Source: Pyronema omphalodes (Eukaryota > Ascomycota > Pezizomycetes > Pezizales > Pyronemataceae). From it: a DNA stretch of 64,000 bases. Positions 12,762 to 25,899 of the stretch are shown here, piece by piece (position 1 is the stretch's first letter; every line of letters starts with the position of its first letter). The position numbers were made by a program, and so were the translations under genes. Location: positions 372,001 to 436,000 of the forward strand of contig JAJJXM010000050.1 of assembly GCA_024516155.1 (NCBI GenBank), written 5' to 3'. Under the pieces are notes generated by a model. The model did no database searches and was not told the DNA's origin. It saw only the letters and a list, made by a program, of their open reading frames with translations.

Positions 12762-14335
12762 GTCATACACGCTTGCAACCGTAAAGTTATGGCGGGTATT
12801 ACTTTGTGGTACAATGCTAACCGTCAGGAGTTACTCCAAGTCTCCAACGGTCACTGGGTACTCCCCAGAGCGGTCTATCTAAGTTTTTTTTTCTGGCAGT
12901 AGTCGCCTCTGTCTTCCTGTCTGTATCTTTCCATCTCGTCGTTGTGTCCATGAGCCCTGTTTGCTCTACATACTTATAATCCCATAAATGTTATAAGAAA
13001 CGAACATTTTTTTTTTTTTTTTTGCTTTGGTTTGGTTTGCTTTACTGGCTTCGCTGAATTCGCTGACTTCATCGGCCTCATCGACCTCATCGGTCCCCGC
13101 CGGATTCCATCTAGGCTGCCCGCTGAGTTACATATCGGAACTGGAAGGAATGTTAGCGAGCGCCTGTATGAGGCGGGGGCGGGGGCGGGGTTTCAGTGGC
13201 TAGTGGCTGATGGCTGATGGCCTAAGGCTTTGGTTTCTATGTAGTCTCAGCCCTGGGTGGCGTTAGGCGCGCGCTAGGCGTGATGGGGATTGCGTGATTA
13301 GATATGAAGCCGCCGCGGATGATGATGAAAGGTGCGGGGAATGATAGGGTGGATGGTGGATGGCGTTAATGGGGTTGGAAGTTGGTTTAGAGATGGGGAG
13401 GGGTTAGGGTAGCTGTGGATTGAGAATAGGGGTAATGATTTGATGGTGGTTTGGTAATGCGGGGTATGTGGATTGGAATCATTGTATACGCGATAGGCGA
13501 TGGATGGATTTGTTGGGGGTTGTTATGAATGCGCTTACCGCGTGGATTGGGTTCACTGCATTCTTGACGGTATGGAGATACTGTTGGATTGATGTGAAGG
13601 GTCATAGCGGATATCAATTCTCATTGAAATAATTTTTTAAAGAATTTTACTCCCGACTTTCATTGTGGTTCTTGATTATGTAATATTCTCAGGAGCATTG
13701 TGTTGGTTTGTTATGGCGAGTAGATCCCTTGGTTGACTCGTTTTGTTTTGTTTTGTTTTGTATCATACACTTGATCGAGGCCGGAAAGACCTATGCAGGA
13801 AAAGAAAAATCCGGGTATCCCGTCCTTGTAGCCATTTGGTTGGTTCGTTGCAACTTACAACTGTTCCCCATGGAGCTTGTAAAAATCTCCGGACTACGGA
13901 AATACCATTGTGTACTGAGTTCCTTCAAGGTGTCATGAGGCTATCGCTACCAAATTTAACGCGGTCTCTTTAATCATGACTTCATCCTACGCGAGACTGT
14001 CGCGAGGACGCGTTAATGTGGTGTCGCTAGACAGTCTACCAAGGGAGGAGGTTCCAACTTTATGCTTGTTTCTATTGGCTATAGGTTCTTGTTGTACCGT
14101 GGGTTTAGCGTTTAAGCATTTCCCTGGCGATATATTATTTGCCGCTAGCTTCATTATGACGTATTAATTGTTTGTACCGTGCTGGATTATGACGTCTGAT
14201 TCTTGATAATTTGAAGCTTCATATCCTCGTCTATTAACCCCTACCCTAGCTATCACAGATTATAATTCACCACTTTTATTCGTTGAACAGCTTTTCGTGA
14301 CTTCGTTTCTGCTTACTTCTAGTCTTCTACTAGCA

Positions 14336-15138
14336 ATGGAGTCATTTCTTAGCGGTTTATCTGAAGCCATCCCCTGCGGAACCCCGACTGCACCCTGGAC
14401 TCCCGAGGTGAATCTCCCCACCAGCCCTAATACTATCTACATTTCCCATTCTAATCACGATCATTTTTTCCAGTTAAACAACGTCGCAGTCGAGCCACAA
14501 TATGACGACAAAAGCACCCTAATCCTAATGCCAGACTGGAGCGTAATCACAATCTGTCCCGAACACGAATACTGCAGCGGTTATCTTCCCCCCTACGACG
14601 GCACGATCCAAAATGTCTGGACTTTCCAGATCCCTGAATTTCCTGAAGATGAATTCCACTTGCCTCAACAGGTTCCATATGAATGGCTTATGCAACCGGA
14701 ACCTGATCCAAATGTTCCTCTGCCTACAATGAACGCCCAGGAGGCTAATTTCGAATTCGAAAAGTTCTTGGGTAGAGAATGGATGTATGCCGATGATCAG
14801 GTACCGGAAGGTTGCTCTAAGGATGGACCGGATAAGTTTGATCCGAACTGGAGGCCTTGGTGTGAAAAGAAGAAGAGCTATAATGAGGGGTTGGCGAAGA
14901 GAATTGAGAAGGTGCCGACTACTTTGGTTACTGTTACCAAGGCTACTCAGGCTACTCCTACGCCTGTACCTGAGAATCATGGGAAGCGGAACTTGAGAGC
15001 TCAGATGGAGGATTTTGATGCCGCTAGTTACCAGTCGGGAGATATTACTCGTTAGTACTCCGAATTATGTTTATGAACCTCATCTAACATTGTGTAGAGC
15101 TTAACGACGAGGGTATTCTTCCTATCGCATTTGATTGA
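14336..15138 (+). CDS. Hypothetical protein, orphan, possibly secreted
   Basis: I do not recognise this protein. The ATG at 14336 opens a 238-codon first exon. An intron 15051-15097 (GTTAGT...GTGTAG, branch CTAAC) avoids an immediate stop and adds a short tail ending GILPIAFD, giving 251 aa. Without splicing the protein ends at 15055. The N-terminal half is rich in Pro and acidic residues and has Cys in ICPEHEYC, GCSKD and WCEKKK. The C-terminal part is rich in Thr/Val/Pro. The frame upstream of the ATG reads like a signal peptide (LLTSSLLLA) but contains no ATG, so a short upstream exon may be missing from this model. Confidence 0.6.
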
Positions 15139-15754
15139 AGGGTACGATTCCTGGGTAAACTTATGCAACGAGATCAACGAATCTGAAATGCAGTAAAACG
15201 CCTAAGTAGCGGAGGAACTTGGGGTAAAGGAAGAAGCGATTTGTTGAGGTGTTTTCTGATTTTAAAATCTGGAAAATCGAGATATGAGAAAGAAGTTTTA
15301 TTTGATTTGGTTAGAGAATATCAATGTAATGTAATACCATGTAATGTATACCAATAATATCATAATTTAAATAGTATAACACGCATTATCAGAAGTCAAG
15401 CAGAGTGTGAGAAATATAACACCGTTATGCGGAATTCACCATCGAACTTAGACTTTACAGGTACTCCAGTTTGCAAACTACTCCGCGCACTTCACAAGAC
15501 CGCGGGACCAACGGCACAAAAACCTTTAGTACATGCAGGGTGCATAAGATTTATACGAAGAATGAACATAAGTAAAGTCGTCAAGTGAGAAGATAATTTA
15601 CACGAAATCGCTTAGATCATCTTGATTCTGGAATTGAATTATCTAATGATACATCTGAAAAGCAAAAACATTCTATTGTCTAGGTATCTAAAAACAAGAG
15701 GAATTTTATCTAACAAATCTTTGGATCAAGGCAAAAAAAAAAGCAAAAGGAAAA
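15139..15754. other. Intergenic between convergent genes
   Basis: AT-rich 3' flanks of the orphan gene (+) and the SUN gene (-). I see no further gene or repeat. Confidence 0.6.
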
Positions 15755-16708
15755 CTAGTTGTAGAACTGGAAGGTGGCTTGGTCCGAGCCCGAGAGCGCA
15801 ACTGTACAACCATCCCCGTAGCCCTGGCCGGTAATCACACCATTCTCATAACGGCAGTCCTGGCTGACTTGACCTCCATCCTTTCCAACAATTCTGACGT
15901 TGTAGCCTAGGTCGGAATTCGGGTTCAACTCGTTCTTGGTGATGGACAACCATGTCTTTCCGTCAACAAAGGAAGCGCCAAGAACAATTGGAGCCCAGTT
16001 TCCTAGGTCCTGGCTCTCCTCTCCCCATCTACAGGCTTCATCAACAGATAGCCCCTCTCTGTTGAGGTAGTAGTGGGCAGAGGTTTTTCCTCCATTGACC
16101 GTACGGTAAGCGGTGTCCTGGAATGGGCTGGTCAACGGAGAAATCTCTCCGCTTGACAATCCCACAGGGAGCACCATGTTTTCAGTACCTATAAAAGTTT
16201 TGTAAACTTTGATTTCGATGCAAGATAAAATTTCAAGAGATAGCTTACCAGGGTAGTCTGTACGGCAAACCGCAACATGACCAGCCAATAGGTTTTCAAC
16301 GAAAGCGGTCTTAGAACCAGCTTCGCAAAGCTGAGGAACCTCAGGACGAGTCTTGTAAAGAAATCCGCCCTTACAGAGCAAACCTCCAAGACTCTCTCCG
16401 CTGGCAGGTTGCGAAGCAGGATATTGTGACTTGGAATATCCAGCAGGGCAGTCGTAGGAGCAAAGAGCCCCCTCCAGACACTCACCGATGGCATCGTCGT
16501 TTCCTCCGTTACGTTGAAGACCAGTCCATCCACCGCTGGTAAGGCCGACAGGGACTGCACCATACTGGGAGGGGAACTCGCTACAAGGAACTACACCATC
16601 GGGGAAGGCCATGCCAGAAGTTCCATTTCCAGGAAGACCCTGTCCGTAAATTGCGGATGGGAAAGCGGCGAGTGCGGCGAAAAGGATGGTTTGAATAGTG
16701 TACTGCAT
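15755..16708 (-). CDS. SUN-family secreted cell-wall protein (SUN4/SIM1/UTH1-like, GH132)
   Basis: SUN proteins are secreted to the fungal cell wall, act on or bind beta-1,3-glucan and are needed for septum or wall remodelling. Two exons flank a 60-nt intron at 16189-16248 (GTAAGC...TATAG). The intron length is a multiple of three and it has no stop, so the unspliced frame also stays open. The spliced product is 297 aa with a signal peptide (MQYTIQTILFAALAAF) predicted to end near AIYGQ. Family-like segments include YGAVPVGLTSGGWTG, CSYDCPAGY, the NWAPIVLGAS block and the closing Cys pair in CRYENGVITGQGYGDGC. The long Ser/Thr-rich spacer of yeast members is missing, so this is a short-type member. 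A run of about 13 C lies just upstream of the ATG on the coding strand. Confidence 0.88.
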   Translation of the reverse strand: MQYTIQTILFAALAAFPSAIYGQGLPGNGTSGMAFPDGVVPCSEFPSQYGAVPVGLTSGGWTGLQRNGGNDDAIGECLEGALCSYDCPAGYSKSQYPASQPASGESLGGLLCKGGFLYKTRPEVPQLCEAGSKTAFVENLLAGHVAVCRTDYPGKLSLEILSCIEIKVYKTFIGTENMVLPVGLSSGEISPLTSPFQDTAYRTVNGGKTSAHYYLNREGLSVDEACRWGEESQDLGNWAPIVLGASFVDGKTWLSITKNELNPNSDLGYNVRIVGKDGGQVSQDCRYENGVITGQGYGDGCTVALSGSDQATFQFYN

Positions 16709-17973
16709 GTTTAAAAATGGGGGGGGGGGGGTATATTACAATCTAGCGTAAACAGAAAATTTAGTAATTTTCTATAAAGCGACTGTTGATTGGTCGTTTG
16801 GGTGTGTGAATTGTCTCCACTTCAATAGCATACCTTTGATTGTTTAAAAAAAAACTTTTGAAAAGGAATTAAGTACTAATAATTAAATGCTCATTATCTA
16901 TTCTTGAAAATATAAGGGATATTGCAAATTGTAGCTCAGTTATGAAGTAGAGTTTGTTTTGGTGACGAAGAAGGAATCAGATCTTGGCGCACACCAGGGG
17001 ATTTTATAGCCACCCAGATCACGTTAGATCCAACATCAAGAATCATATCCATCCGTCGTTTGAATAACCTAATCTAATCATAAACCAACCAAACTAGGGA
17101 TAGATTTGGCTTTCCTGGAGCATTATCTATTCACACAGAGCTTTTGGTCGTCAACCGTGCTCTGAAATTCGCAGTCCAAGTACACCCAAATCCAAGTTTT
17201 CAGCTCACTCATATGCCTCAAGAACCCTGGGGCCTATAGGTTAGCTTTCATTGAGCTGCTACTAGAGAGGTTACCGCGTTTTGCGAATAGCGGGGTAATA
17301 GGCATCGGGTTGAATTTCAAGAAATTCTATTGATTTACACCCAATTTTGACTTGCCGCATCCCATCAGAAACTACTCATGCGCCAAGATACCACCAAAAT
17401 CATTAATTCTACACAAGTTTCACGGAATTATCTACTGTATGCGGGAGTTTCTTCGACTTTTATAGCATTGATGAAACACGTGACCGAGTAGCAATTCCTT
17501 GGACTGGTACCGAGTTTCAAGCCACCGACCAGTCTTCTTGTAAACAGCTTCGCAATAGGTATAGGAATCTTAGGGCTTGGTTCCCGACATTGGCACGTTC
17601 AGTCGTGTAGTTAGAGAAGTTCAAGGAATGGTACTCAGAGCCTAAGATTCAACTGGAAAAAGTACGTAATTAAGGTATAGTTCAGGTAGCATCGAAGAGT
17701 TATAGTTTATGGTGTTTATTACCAAATAATTAATTAAAAGTCTATCTGTTTGTGGCCCGCACAAGCTCTAGAGCTGTATTTTCCCTCTGGCAATTACCAG
17801 CTTCAAAAATAATGACACTCGATACAATTTCATAATCCCACCAGCCCTATTTCCAGTTCGTAGTCCGAGGGTTTCGCGAGCTTCGCCTTGGCTAACTGCC
17901 TCATCACAAACTACCCCCCAGTCAGCATTTGCTTGAAATTCATAGCTTTTTTTGAGGTGAATATGGATGTAAC
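16709..17973. other. Intergenic, no gene seen
   Basis: Upstream region of the SUN gene and 3' flank of the small secreted-protein gene. No further coding region or repeat is visible. Confidence 0.6.
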
Positions 17974-18345
17974 TTACACTGTACTGTCAACGGTGAACGT
18001 CATGCCAGCGACATTACATTCTTCAGGCTTGTCCTCCTCCTCAATCTGAACTATCGGCTCAAGAAGACTCTCCTTGGGCAACCGATCCGCAAGGGTCGGC
18101 TGCTGTCCGGGGTGTCTCTCACGCCAGAACTGTAAGTTAAACTTATCTTCTTCGGTCATAGGCTTTCCGAGCTGCTCGTTGAGGTAGAGCCGGTAGGGGT
18201 CACCGCCGATGGTAGGGTCAGCCTGAAGAGCGGCCTCATAGGCGATGAAGGGTGCCTCGGAGATGTCTCCAGTGAGGTCAATGTTGGCAGCAAGGGAGGC
18301 CCCGAGGAGAGAAAGGAGGGCAAAGCAAAGCGTTTGGAACTGCAT
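17974..18345 (-). CDS. Small secreted protein, hypothetical
   Basis: A 123-aa frame starts with a clear signal peptide (MQFQTLCFALLSLLGASLA). The mature part is acidic, contains a single Cys near its end (EECNVAG) and matches no family I know. The stop codon overlaps a perfect donor, GTAAGT (the frame ends ACA GTG TAA GT). An intron may therefore remove the stop, but both plausible acceptors downstream lead to a stop within one or two codons, so the product hardly changes. The gene is divergent to VPS25 with about 550 bp between the two ATGs. It may be an effector-like or wall-associated protein, which is inference only. Confidence 0.6.
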   Translation of the reverse strand: MQFQTLCFALLSLLGASLAANIDLTGDISEAPFIAYEAALQADPTIGGDPYRLYLNEQLGKPMTEEDKFNLQFWRERHPGQQPTLADRLPKESLLEPIVQIEEEDKPEECNVAGMTFTVDSTV

Positions 18346-18897
18346 TTTGGGTGTCGGTGATAAAGAATGTCAACGGACGGGGTAATTAATGTGGGGGTGG
18401 TTAATCGATGAGAGCTGTACTGGATTCGACGGATAACGAATGAACCAGCCTCAACGGAACATCATTCCATTTACGTGACTAGCTAAAAAACGTCAACCCT
18501 ATTCCTGACAATTGCCAAAGAAAAGAAATGTGGTAAATGGGACTTTTGTTAATGCACTGACCTGGACATTTTCCACAGCGCTTGCCGCTATCAGACGACC
18601 ATTCCCAGGCTATTTTGTGAACCAGCTAGATACCAGCACGAGATGAGCATCATGAGTGTACTCTAGATGTATATATCAATATTTCATGATTATAATAATC
18701 ACAGGAATGGAAAATGCCAAAGCAACTTTGAGAGAACCACGGATTGGCGCACGCCTCATGAATAAACATCGATTCCATATGCATGCAACAGCTACGTCAT
18801 TCACATCCCTGTCGTGTCGCGACGCCCCCACGCCGTAGCTAGCTAGCGCCCGGTCACTCCTATGTACACCCCGCCATCTCCAGAGCAACTCTGGAGA
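18346..18897. other. Divergent intergenic region
   Basis: Shared upstream region of the small secreted-protein gene (-) and VPS25 (+). No repeat or clear promoter element stands out. Confidence 0.5.
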
Positions 18898-19648
18898 ATG
18901 GCCGACTTCCAGTACCCCGCCTTATACTCATTTCCTCCCTTCTTTACTCGCCAGGTGCCTTTTTTCTTCTTCTTGTGCGTCGTCTTCTGCTAACCGTTGC
19001 TCTCACAGCCCAATGCTACAACATGGAGCACCCAGCAGAGCGCGTGGTCCGCACTGATCCTCGCCTACTGTGAATGGCATCGGTTATTCAAGCTCTCGGT
19101 CGGTCATGAGTTATTCACGAATACGAAGCTTTCACGAAGGCTACCGACGCCGGCGACAATAGAGGTTATGGAGGCTATGGTAAAGCAGGGGAAGGCAGAG
19201 TGGATTGGGCCAGAGAAACAGGAGATATTGGTCTACTGGAAAACACCGAGGGATTGGGCAAATGCCGTCTATGAATGGGTATGTTGTCTGAATCTTTGGT
19301 GTGTGAAGGGATAGGGATATAGCATGAGAGCTATGAGAGCTGTGGGAGAGTGGCTTAGGGCCGCAATGTTGCTTGAGAAGGTTGTGACAAACAAAGTCTG
19401 ACGGAAATAGATTGATACGACGGGACAGAAGGGCAGTGTCTTAACGCTGTATGAAATTGCTTGGGGACAGCTAACGGCTTCTACGGGTATATCAATTGCT
19501 ACGGACATACGTGACCATGCTAATAATGTTCACAGAATTCCATGGACTTGATGAGACCATGCTTCGGCGTGCACTAGACGTGTTAGTTGAGCGGGGGGTT
19601 GCAAAGATCTTTGGTAGCGGAGATGAGCTGGGTGTGAAATTTTTCTAG
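18898..19648 (+). CDS. VPS25: ESCRT-II subunit VPS25
   Basis: VPS25 is the ESCRT-II subunit that links to ESCRT-III during sorting of ubiquitinated cargo into multivesicular endosomes. Four exons give 171 aa: 18898-18954, 19009-19278, 19411-19486 and 19536-19648. The introns are 54, 132 and 49 nt long, and the frame is continuous through all three junctions. The N-terminal segment YSFPPFFTRQPN holds the PPF motif that contacts VPS36/VPS22. AYCEWHRLFKL, GKAEWIGPEKQEILVYW and DWANAVYEW form the first winged helix. LTLYEIA and EFHGLDETMLRRALDVLVERG form the second. The length fits the family. The first donor (GTGCCT) is slightly off consensus. Confidence 0.9.
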
Positions 19649-19925
19649 ACTTTGATGCATATGAAATGATTATTACATTTTTCGTAATTATTGCGAATTT
19701 ATGCGGTGTACTTCTTGGAGTACTAAGCGGACCATATGCAAGACGCTGAAGTCAACTGAAATTTATTTTGTGGCATCTCTCAAAATGAGTCAGCGCATAT
19801 AGTATTATAACTAGGAGAAACGCCACCGACCAAGTAGTGTTTTGATTGAACTGAAATAAAAAACCATAAATACAAGTCAAGGAAAACAAAGAGTGGTAAA
19901 TAAGTTCATTAGCTACTCAAATATT

Positions 19926-21880
19926 TTAGCCGGACCTTTTCATTAACTCCTCCCCTTCTTTAAATGCGTCACAATGCCGTTTTAGATTCATGACGACCGC
20001 AGTGTCAACCTTCCCCCTGAATTCGTCGTTATCAAGACTGCGAACATCGTGATCAATACCCTTAATACAATGCCTCACTGCACACGCGTATAACTGCCCA
20101 CCATCACAGGCGATTCTGTCGGCAAGATCGTCGGCAAAGCTCACAGTTATTTTTGAAATGTCCTCGACCCAGGTTCCGTCAGAACAGATTTCAGTCATAG
20201 GCTTTCCATAAAAAAGCTCCACCAAAATTATCCCAAGAGAACGCAAGAATCCGTCGTGTTTTGATGACGATCTCCGATTGCTGAAAGCTGGCTCCAATAA
20301 ACGACGCACAAGAGGTTTTCCAAGCACCGGTTCCTGAGTCATGATTGGTTTTCCACCCTCTCCAATAGCTCTTCTGCTGGTTTGAAGAAAGAATATCTCG
20401 TTTTTACCCCAACTGTCCTTCAACCATACCGTTCCATAAAGTTGCATTGTAGCCGTGGCAAGTGTAACGCTCAGTTCAAATCTTTTTCTCTCTTTCTCAA
20501 GCATACCATACTTGAGAAGGTCCCCCAATGATATAACTTCGCTCAAGTATGGAGAGGATAATCGGGATCCAAGAGAGCGTATACGATGTTTGCACTTAGA
20601 TTTGGGGCTGTCAAGTATTCCGAGTTCGCAGACCTTTCCTGCGCCAGACTTTTTGCTTGCCTCTTGGATAGCTTGACAAAGATTGTCTATTCCTTGCAAG
20701 TCACCGGTATTTCTGGATTGGGGAGTTTCGGGCGGCGGAAATCTGACACTTTTCGGTTTCGGCCTAACAAATTTCATGTTAACAACAATCAAATGTGGTA
20801 CAAATGGGTGATAGCCACTTACTTGGATGGAATTACCATCGATTTTAGGATATTACCTACTGAACCAAGTCTTTTCTTTACGTCCATTTCTAATGTTGGT
20901 GTGCGACTGGGAAATAGAGCTGATCTTCTTTTTGGTTTGGCACTTTGATCCGATTGTTCTGTGCTCGGGGTAGAAGGCTCATTGGAAATTCTAACAGATT
21001 CAGGTTCCGGGTTATCAATTGGCTCAAATTCGACCTCACACCAACTCATTGTCTTGGTGGTATTGTAGGTGAACAAAACCGTGAACTTCAGATTTGGATT
21101 ATCCGTGACGACTTTCAAAAGTTGCAAATGACCAGTATGTGACAGTGTAGTGCATTCGCATGGAGCAAACTTCTCTTCCAGGACAGTATGAAGATTGAAA
21201 GCATGATCTCGAAGGCGTTTATAGAGTTTTACTGCGGCGGCTATTTTTTTTGGAGCCGGTATTGGTTGACTACGTCGGGGCGCAACGCGTTCAAATCGTT
21301 GGAGTGTGTGATTGACCTTTTTGATGTTTTCCAATAAATCGCTGTTGGAGAGAATACTTTTTATAACTTTCAATTTCGCTTTTTTCAGTATCGGATGCTT
21401 TTCAGAGCCTTTCAGTTGCTCCTGTACCAAATTTGTTAGTCAAGAACGTTATCTGTATTTACTTCAACTTACAAGATCTTCCGGCGTAATACCATCAAGC
21501 CCTAATTGCTTCCGGACATCCTCGAGCAAATCATACAATAACTCTACCTCGCGGAGAAAAATAGCTGCTATCTCTGGTCCCATTTGCTTCGTGAGCCTGG
21601 CTTTAAAATCCGAAGTTCTCCAAATTTCTGCTCTTCCATCCATCAGTTGTGATATTCCACCCATTGATTCTGTATCGCCAAGTTCCTCGAAAATGCGCTC
21701 GCAGGTCATAGTGAATAGGGAGTATTCGACGGTGAACTCTCTTATAATCGTACGTAACTGACGCCTCCAGTTCCAAAGACCCGCAACCTTATTTGACCCG
21801 TCCAGATAAATTCCGACTCCCTGAAGAAGAAGCGGGAAAGCCCCCAAGACGAGTCCAGCTGTTTCGATACCGGTAACCAT
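19926..21880 (-). CDS. Fungal DUF7580-type protein
   Basis: Three exons (21473-21880, 20823-21421, 19926-20763) with introns of 51 and 59 nt (both GTAAGT donors) give 614 aa. The N-terminus (MVTGIETAGLVLGAFPLLLQ) is the hydrophobic helical start typical of a large group of fungal cytoplasmic proteins related to HET-S/HeLo-like and DUF7580 proteins. The C-terminal half has LRSLGIILVELFYGKPM, resembling the kinase-like fold remnant of the DUF7580 domain, without recognisable catalytic residues. Pezizomycotina usually carry many such paralogues, and their function is unknown; a link to nonself recognition or immunity-like signalling is inference. It is convergent with VPS25, with under 300 bp between the stops. 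Confidence 0.8.
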
Positions 21881-24800
21881 TGTTGATTGTCGGTAGGGTG
21901 GTGATTATCGTTGTCGACGCCCATCAGTGGGCTGAATTCCTCCCCCGTGCTTATAAGTCTGTAGGCCGTCGCCAATTGCGGGGTGCTGACCAAGTGGCAT
22001 AGAGGGGTCATGCAAATCTGATTGACCGTATGCGCACTAATGCAACATCGCAACTGCATGAGAGACATCGCATTTTACGTAGCGTTTCAGCATTATTTTC
22101 AGTGAATCGGTAGCAATCGCGAAAGTACACATCATCATGCCGGGATAGTTTCTAGATGACACCTTGTAATATCTGGCCATTGGCAAATGTTGCTCAAATC
22201 ACATGCAGGCCTGTAGAAGCACAATGCAGTTGAGAAACCACCATATCGCAGGTTGTGAATTGACAAAACATACCCGCATCATACCACTCCAGACTGAGGG
22301 GAGTAACGCCCAATTGGATCATAGATAACAGATTTTTCTCGTGCATTTGAATTCAATTTGAGTGGTGAAAGATTGCGCTCCACCCGCTAAAGAAGCAATA
22401 TTCAGACGTCACGAGAATATATACATTACTGTCGGAGACGAATCAGTTTTCTGATCGAGAATGATCTTCGCAAACAGCTCTGCTTTTGTAATACTAGCTT
22501 TGCATACATACTCCCATCGGTTACACTCATTATATCACATTTTTCTGTCGAACCATACTATTCTTTCTTAGACACTGAAAATATCGATTCATCACCGTTT
22601 ATCGCATAGATGTTAATAAGCCTATGTAATATTTTTCGCGGGTCACAGTTATAGCTAAGCGACGATTACTGGGGTAGTTGCACAAGCACTTAGCGGGGAT
22701 CTTCGCGCCGAATATTTTAGCCGCTGAAACACCATTGCTCTCGCAACTTTAGGTATTCGGAAAGTCGAGAAGTGGCTGAATAGAATGGTATTTTCGGGGG
22801 TTGAGTTTCTGATATACCAAACGATGTTCTCGGAGGTTTCATCTTTGGTGTACTGAGTAGCACTCTCGTAGTCAAATCGATGAGATATTCAGCGGTAGTC
22901 GTCATACAACCACATAATATTTGCAAAATAATTTTGTCGTCATATTTTTGATTGTTGAAAGTACTTAGTTACGTAGAACCTAGAGGTAAGAAGAGAACGG
23001 AGGTGTTGAAATATGCACTCAAGACATGATGGGGCACTCGAAGTTCTTATATGCAGGCTCAATTCCCCCTATCAAGCAGTCACACGAGATCTAGAACTCG
23101 ATAACTGCTGAGCCACACCCCCCATTATGAAATACATTGAAAATAAGACTCATCATTCTACTATGAACTTAGAACAGTCCACTGTCCAGTAAATGTCAAC
23201 TTTCTCGCAATACATGTGTTTCGTCAGACTGATAGTGCCCAACTCGAAACAAGCCTCTATGCAAGACAAGCAATGATTTTCAATGGCTGATATATATTTA
23301 AACCAACGACATATCAGGGTAACGGCCGTACTAGATAACACGGAACAGCTAATATAAGGCGGCTACAACATGATAGCAGTATGAGGAAATACTATAATCC
23401 CTACAACTTTGATCACAACTTACTTTTCAGATAATAAATTTATCATCATCGTAGTGATCATTGAGAATTGAAGCCCATTAAAATTCGTGGCGGGTTTTTG
23501 TGGTTGCCATTCATAGAGATGGTTAATACCATTAGTTGACGTGTATCACCCATCGAAAGTCATTCCTTGTTCCGCGTAGAGACCTTTCTCGGCTACAACA
23601 TCATCGGCATATATAGCTGTCGTTCCAACAGGTGGCCTCGATGCACAAGTTGGATTTATATAAGAATATACCTGCGCTAGAACAGCATATGAATATGCAG
23701 AAAGATGGGTAACATGGTCATTGAGAAAATGAAATAACAATATTTTAAAGAGGAGGAGGAAAATTTTAAATGATTGAAGAAGAAAATATGTTCAGGTTGG
23801 AGGAATTAAAAATGGTGTAATTTCATACACTGATACATAGAGCTTTGTCGGCTTAAGCTTGGTTATTTCTGATTCAATGAAGGTCTCCCGGCTACAGATC
23901 GAAAAATGTGTTGCGCGGTCATCAAATATCACTTGTGTTCAGACGCAACTCAATGCTCAAATCAAATCACTCGTATTCGACACCGAGGAAAAATCGGGGC
24001 TAATATCCTCTCTGAAACTTGGTTGCTTGAACACTGTTTACCAGTGAAGGCTGTATACTCTTTAAACATTTTGATTCTTTCTATCAGATATGATTACATA
24101 TACTAACACTGTCGAACCTCGCATTCTAAAACATTTGAAACACGGGCTATTAGGTCTCCTTCTTTTGCCGCAATATTTTACGGCTCGAAAAGGGGGTCGA
24201 TGAGATATCCGATGGGATTGAATATTTCACACAAGCCACATCATAAGATATCACCTATTTTATTCAAAATAATTCCGTATCAACCATCTTTAATCAAAAG
24301 ACATCTCCGGACGCTAATGAAGATTGAATAAATAAATCCATATAACAATAGAAATAACTAATTGGTCTTCAGGAAATTTGACAGAACCGCGTGGCCGCCT
24401 TGGGAATCAAGTGCACTGGCGATCGCAAGATAGGTTTTACTCGACCAATCATACACCCAGAAAAAACAAAAAAATAAAAAAGCACTGCCCCGATACTTTG
24501 GTCCATATCACCGAAAGTGTTTGAAACAACCCAACCGGAAATTTAAGGGAGATAAGACCTGAAAGCTAGAAAGGCGGGAATTTGACAGCTGAATAAAAAC
24601 CAACGCAGCCGCCTAGCCTTGCGATCCGAAGAAGTGCATTACAAACCACTTGACTCATCCGACCGAGTTCATCAGTCAGTCAATTCAGTTAGCAAGTGAA
24701 AATCAGAAAGTGTATTCTTGAACTAAAGCTTTTAGCCATGAGAAAAAGAAAAAAAACGCAGAAATAAAAAAAAACATCAGACTATTTGTATTATCAAATA

Positions 24801-25899
24801 ACGATTGCGTACAGTTTAACCTCTCCTCCCAAAACATACGAGTGATACCCCGAGTGATCCACACGTGATCCATCCCCGACCCAAACCACACTGGCGGCAC
24901 GCCACCAACATTTCCATCAGCTCTACTCTCTCTATACAGCGCTTCGCTGAATTACCTATTTATCTAGTTGCCCAACTACCAAATATGTAGTCCACTCTAA
25001 AAAAGGGTACATTTTCCATTTATCCCGACCCACCTTAGCCAGAACCTCCGGCGACAAAGCGGCATAGACAGGTCCTCCACGTGTTTTCCACGCGCCCAAC
25101 AGATCGATATGCTAGATGAACTGCATCTTTAAGTGCAAAAAGTTAGGAACTGGGAAAGACTTCAACGTTGCGCGCTTGTTATGCTTGTCTCAGAGTTAGC
25201 TTGCGTTGGATTGATGCGTAGGCGATGGGAGGATCTTTATACTTAGTTAATCTAGAGGTTATGTAATGGTTACCGCTGACTTGGGATGCTAAGGTGATGT
25301 CTAGCTAATGGTGCTAAGGATACATACTAAGGAATTGCGTCACATGTACATATGACTTTTCAACTTCCTCAACGTTTCTTGAGATTCTGGATACGTTGTT
25401 TGAGTCTTATGGGGGGATTAAGGTCGTTCATGAAATAGATTTTTTCACTTAGTCACTGGCCAATTGGTTTGGATGTATTATGAAGATTGTTTAACAAATT
25501 CTCTTTTTCTGTGCTTATTATCTACAGTTACAGCCTGGATTGAATCCCCACCGCAAATTATTAGTTCCTTCCCCCATCCCCACAACCGTAAAGCAAAACC
25601 AACTCCATTAACCCATATCCCCCTAGTAGCAAATTGCGTAATACATGAAATGCAAATCCCCTCCATCTCCATTATCCTCCATTGCGCCGTAAAAACAAAA
25701 ACCACCTCCCAGATAACAAATAAAAAACAAACGAAAGATTTTGTGCTGTAATCCGACCTAAGAAAAAAAAAAGAAAAAAAAAAACAGAGAGCGAAATAAG
25801 GTGAGTATCTGACAGCAATTCCAAACAAAGGGCAACAAGTTATAATACAATCGAAGCTTAGCAAGTAATTACTAGTTCGTCCTTCCCAGTTATTCAAAC
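21881..25899. other. Intergenic, 4 kb without a convincing gene
   Basis: The AT-rich sequence has only short open frames, and none shows a plausible splice partner. A weak tRNA-like stretch is noted at about 23055-23130 on the minus strand (see findings). Nothing else stands out. Confidence 0.55.
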
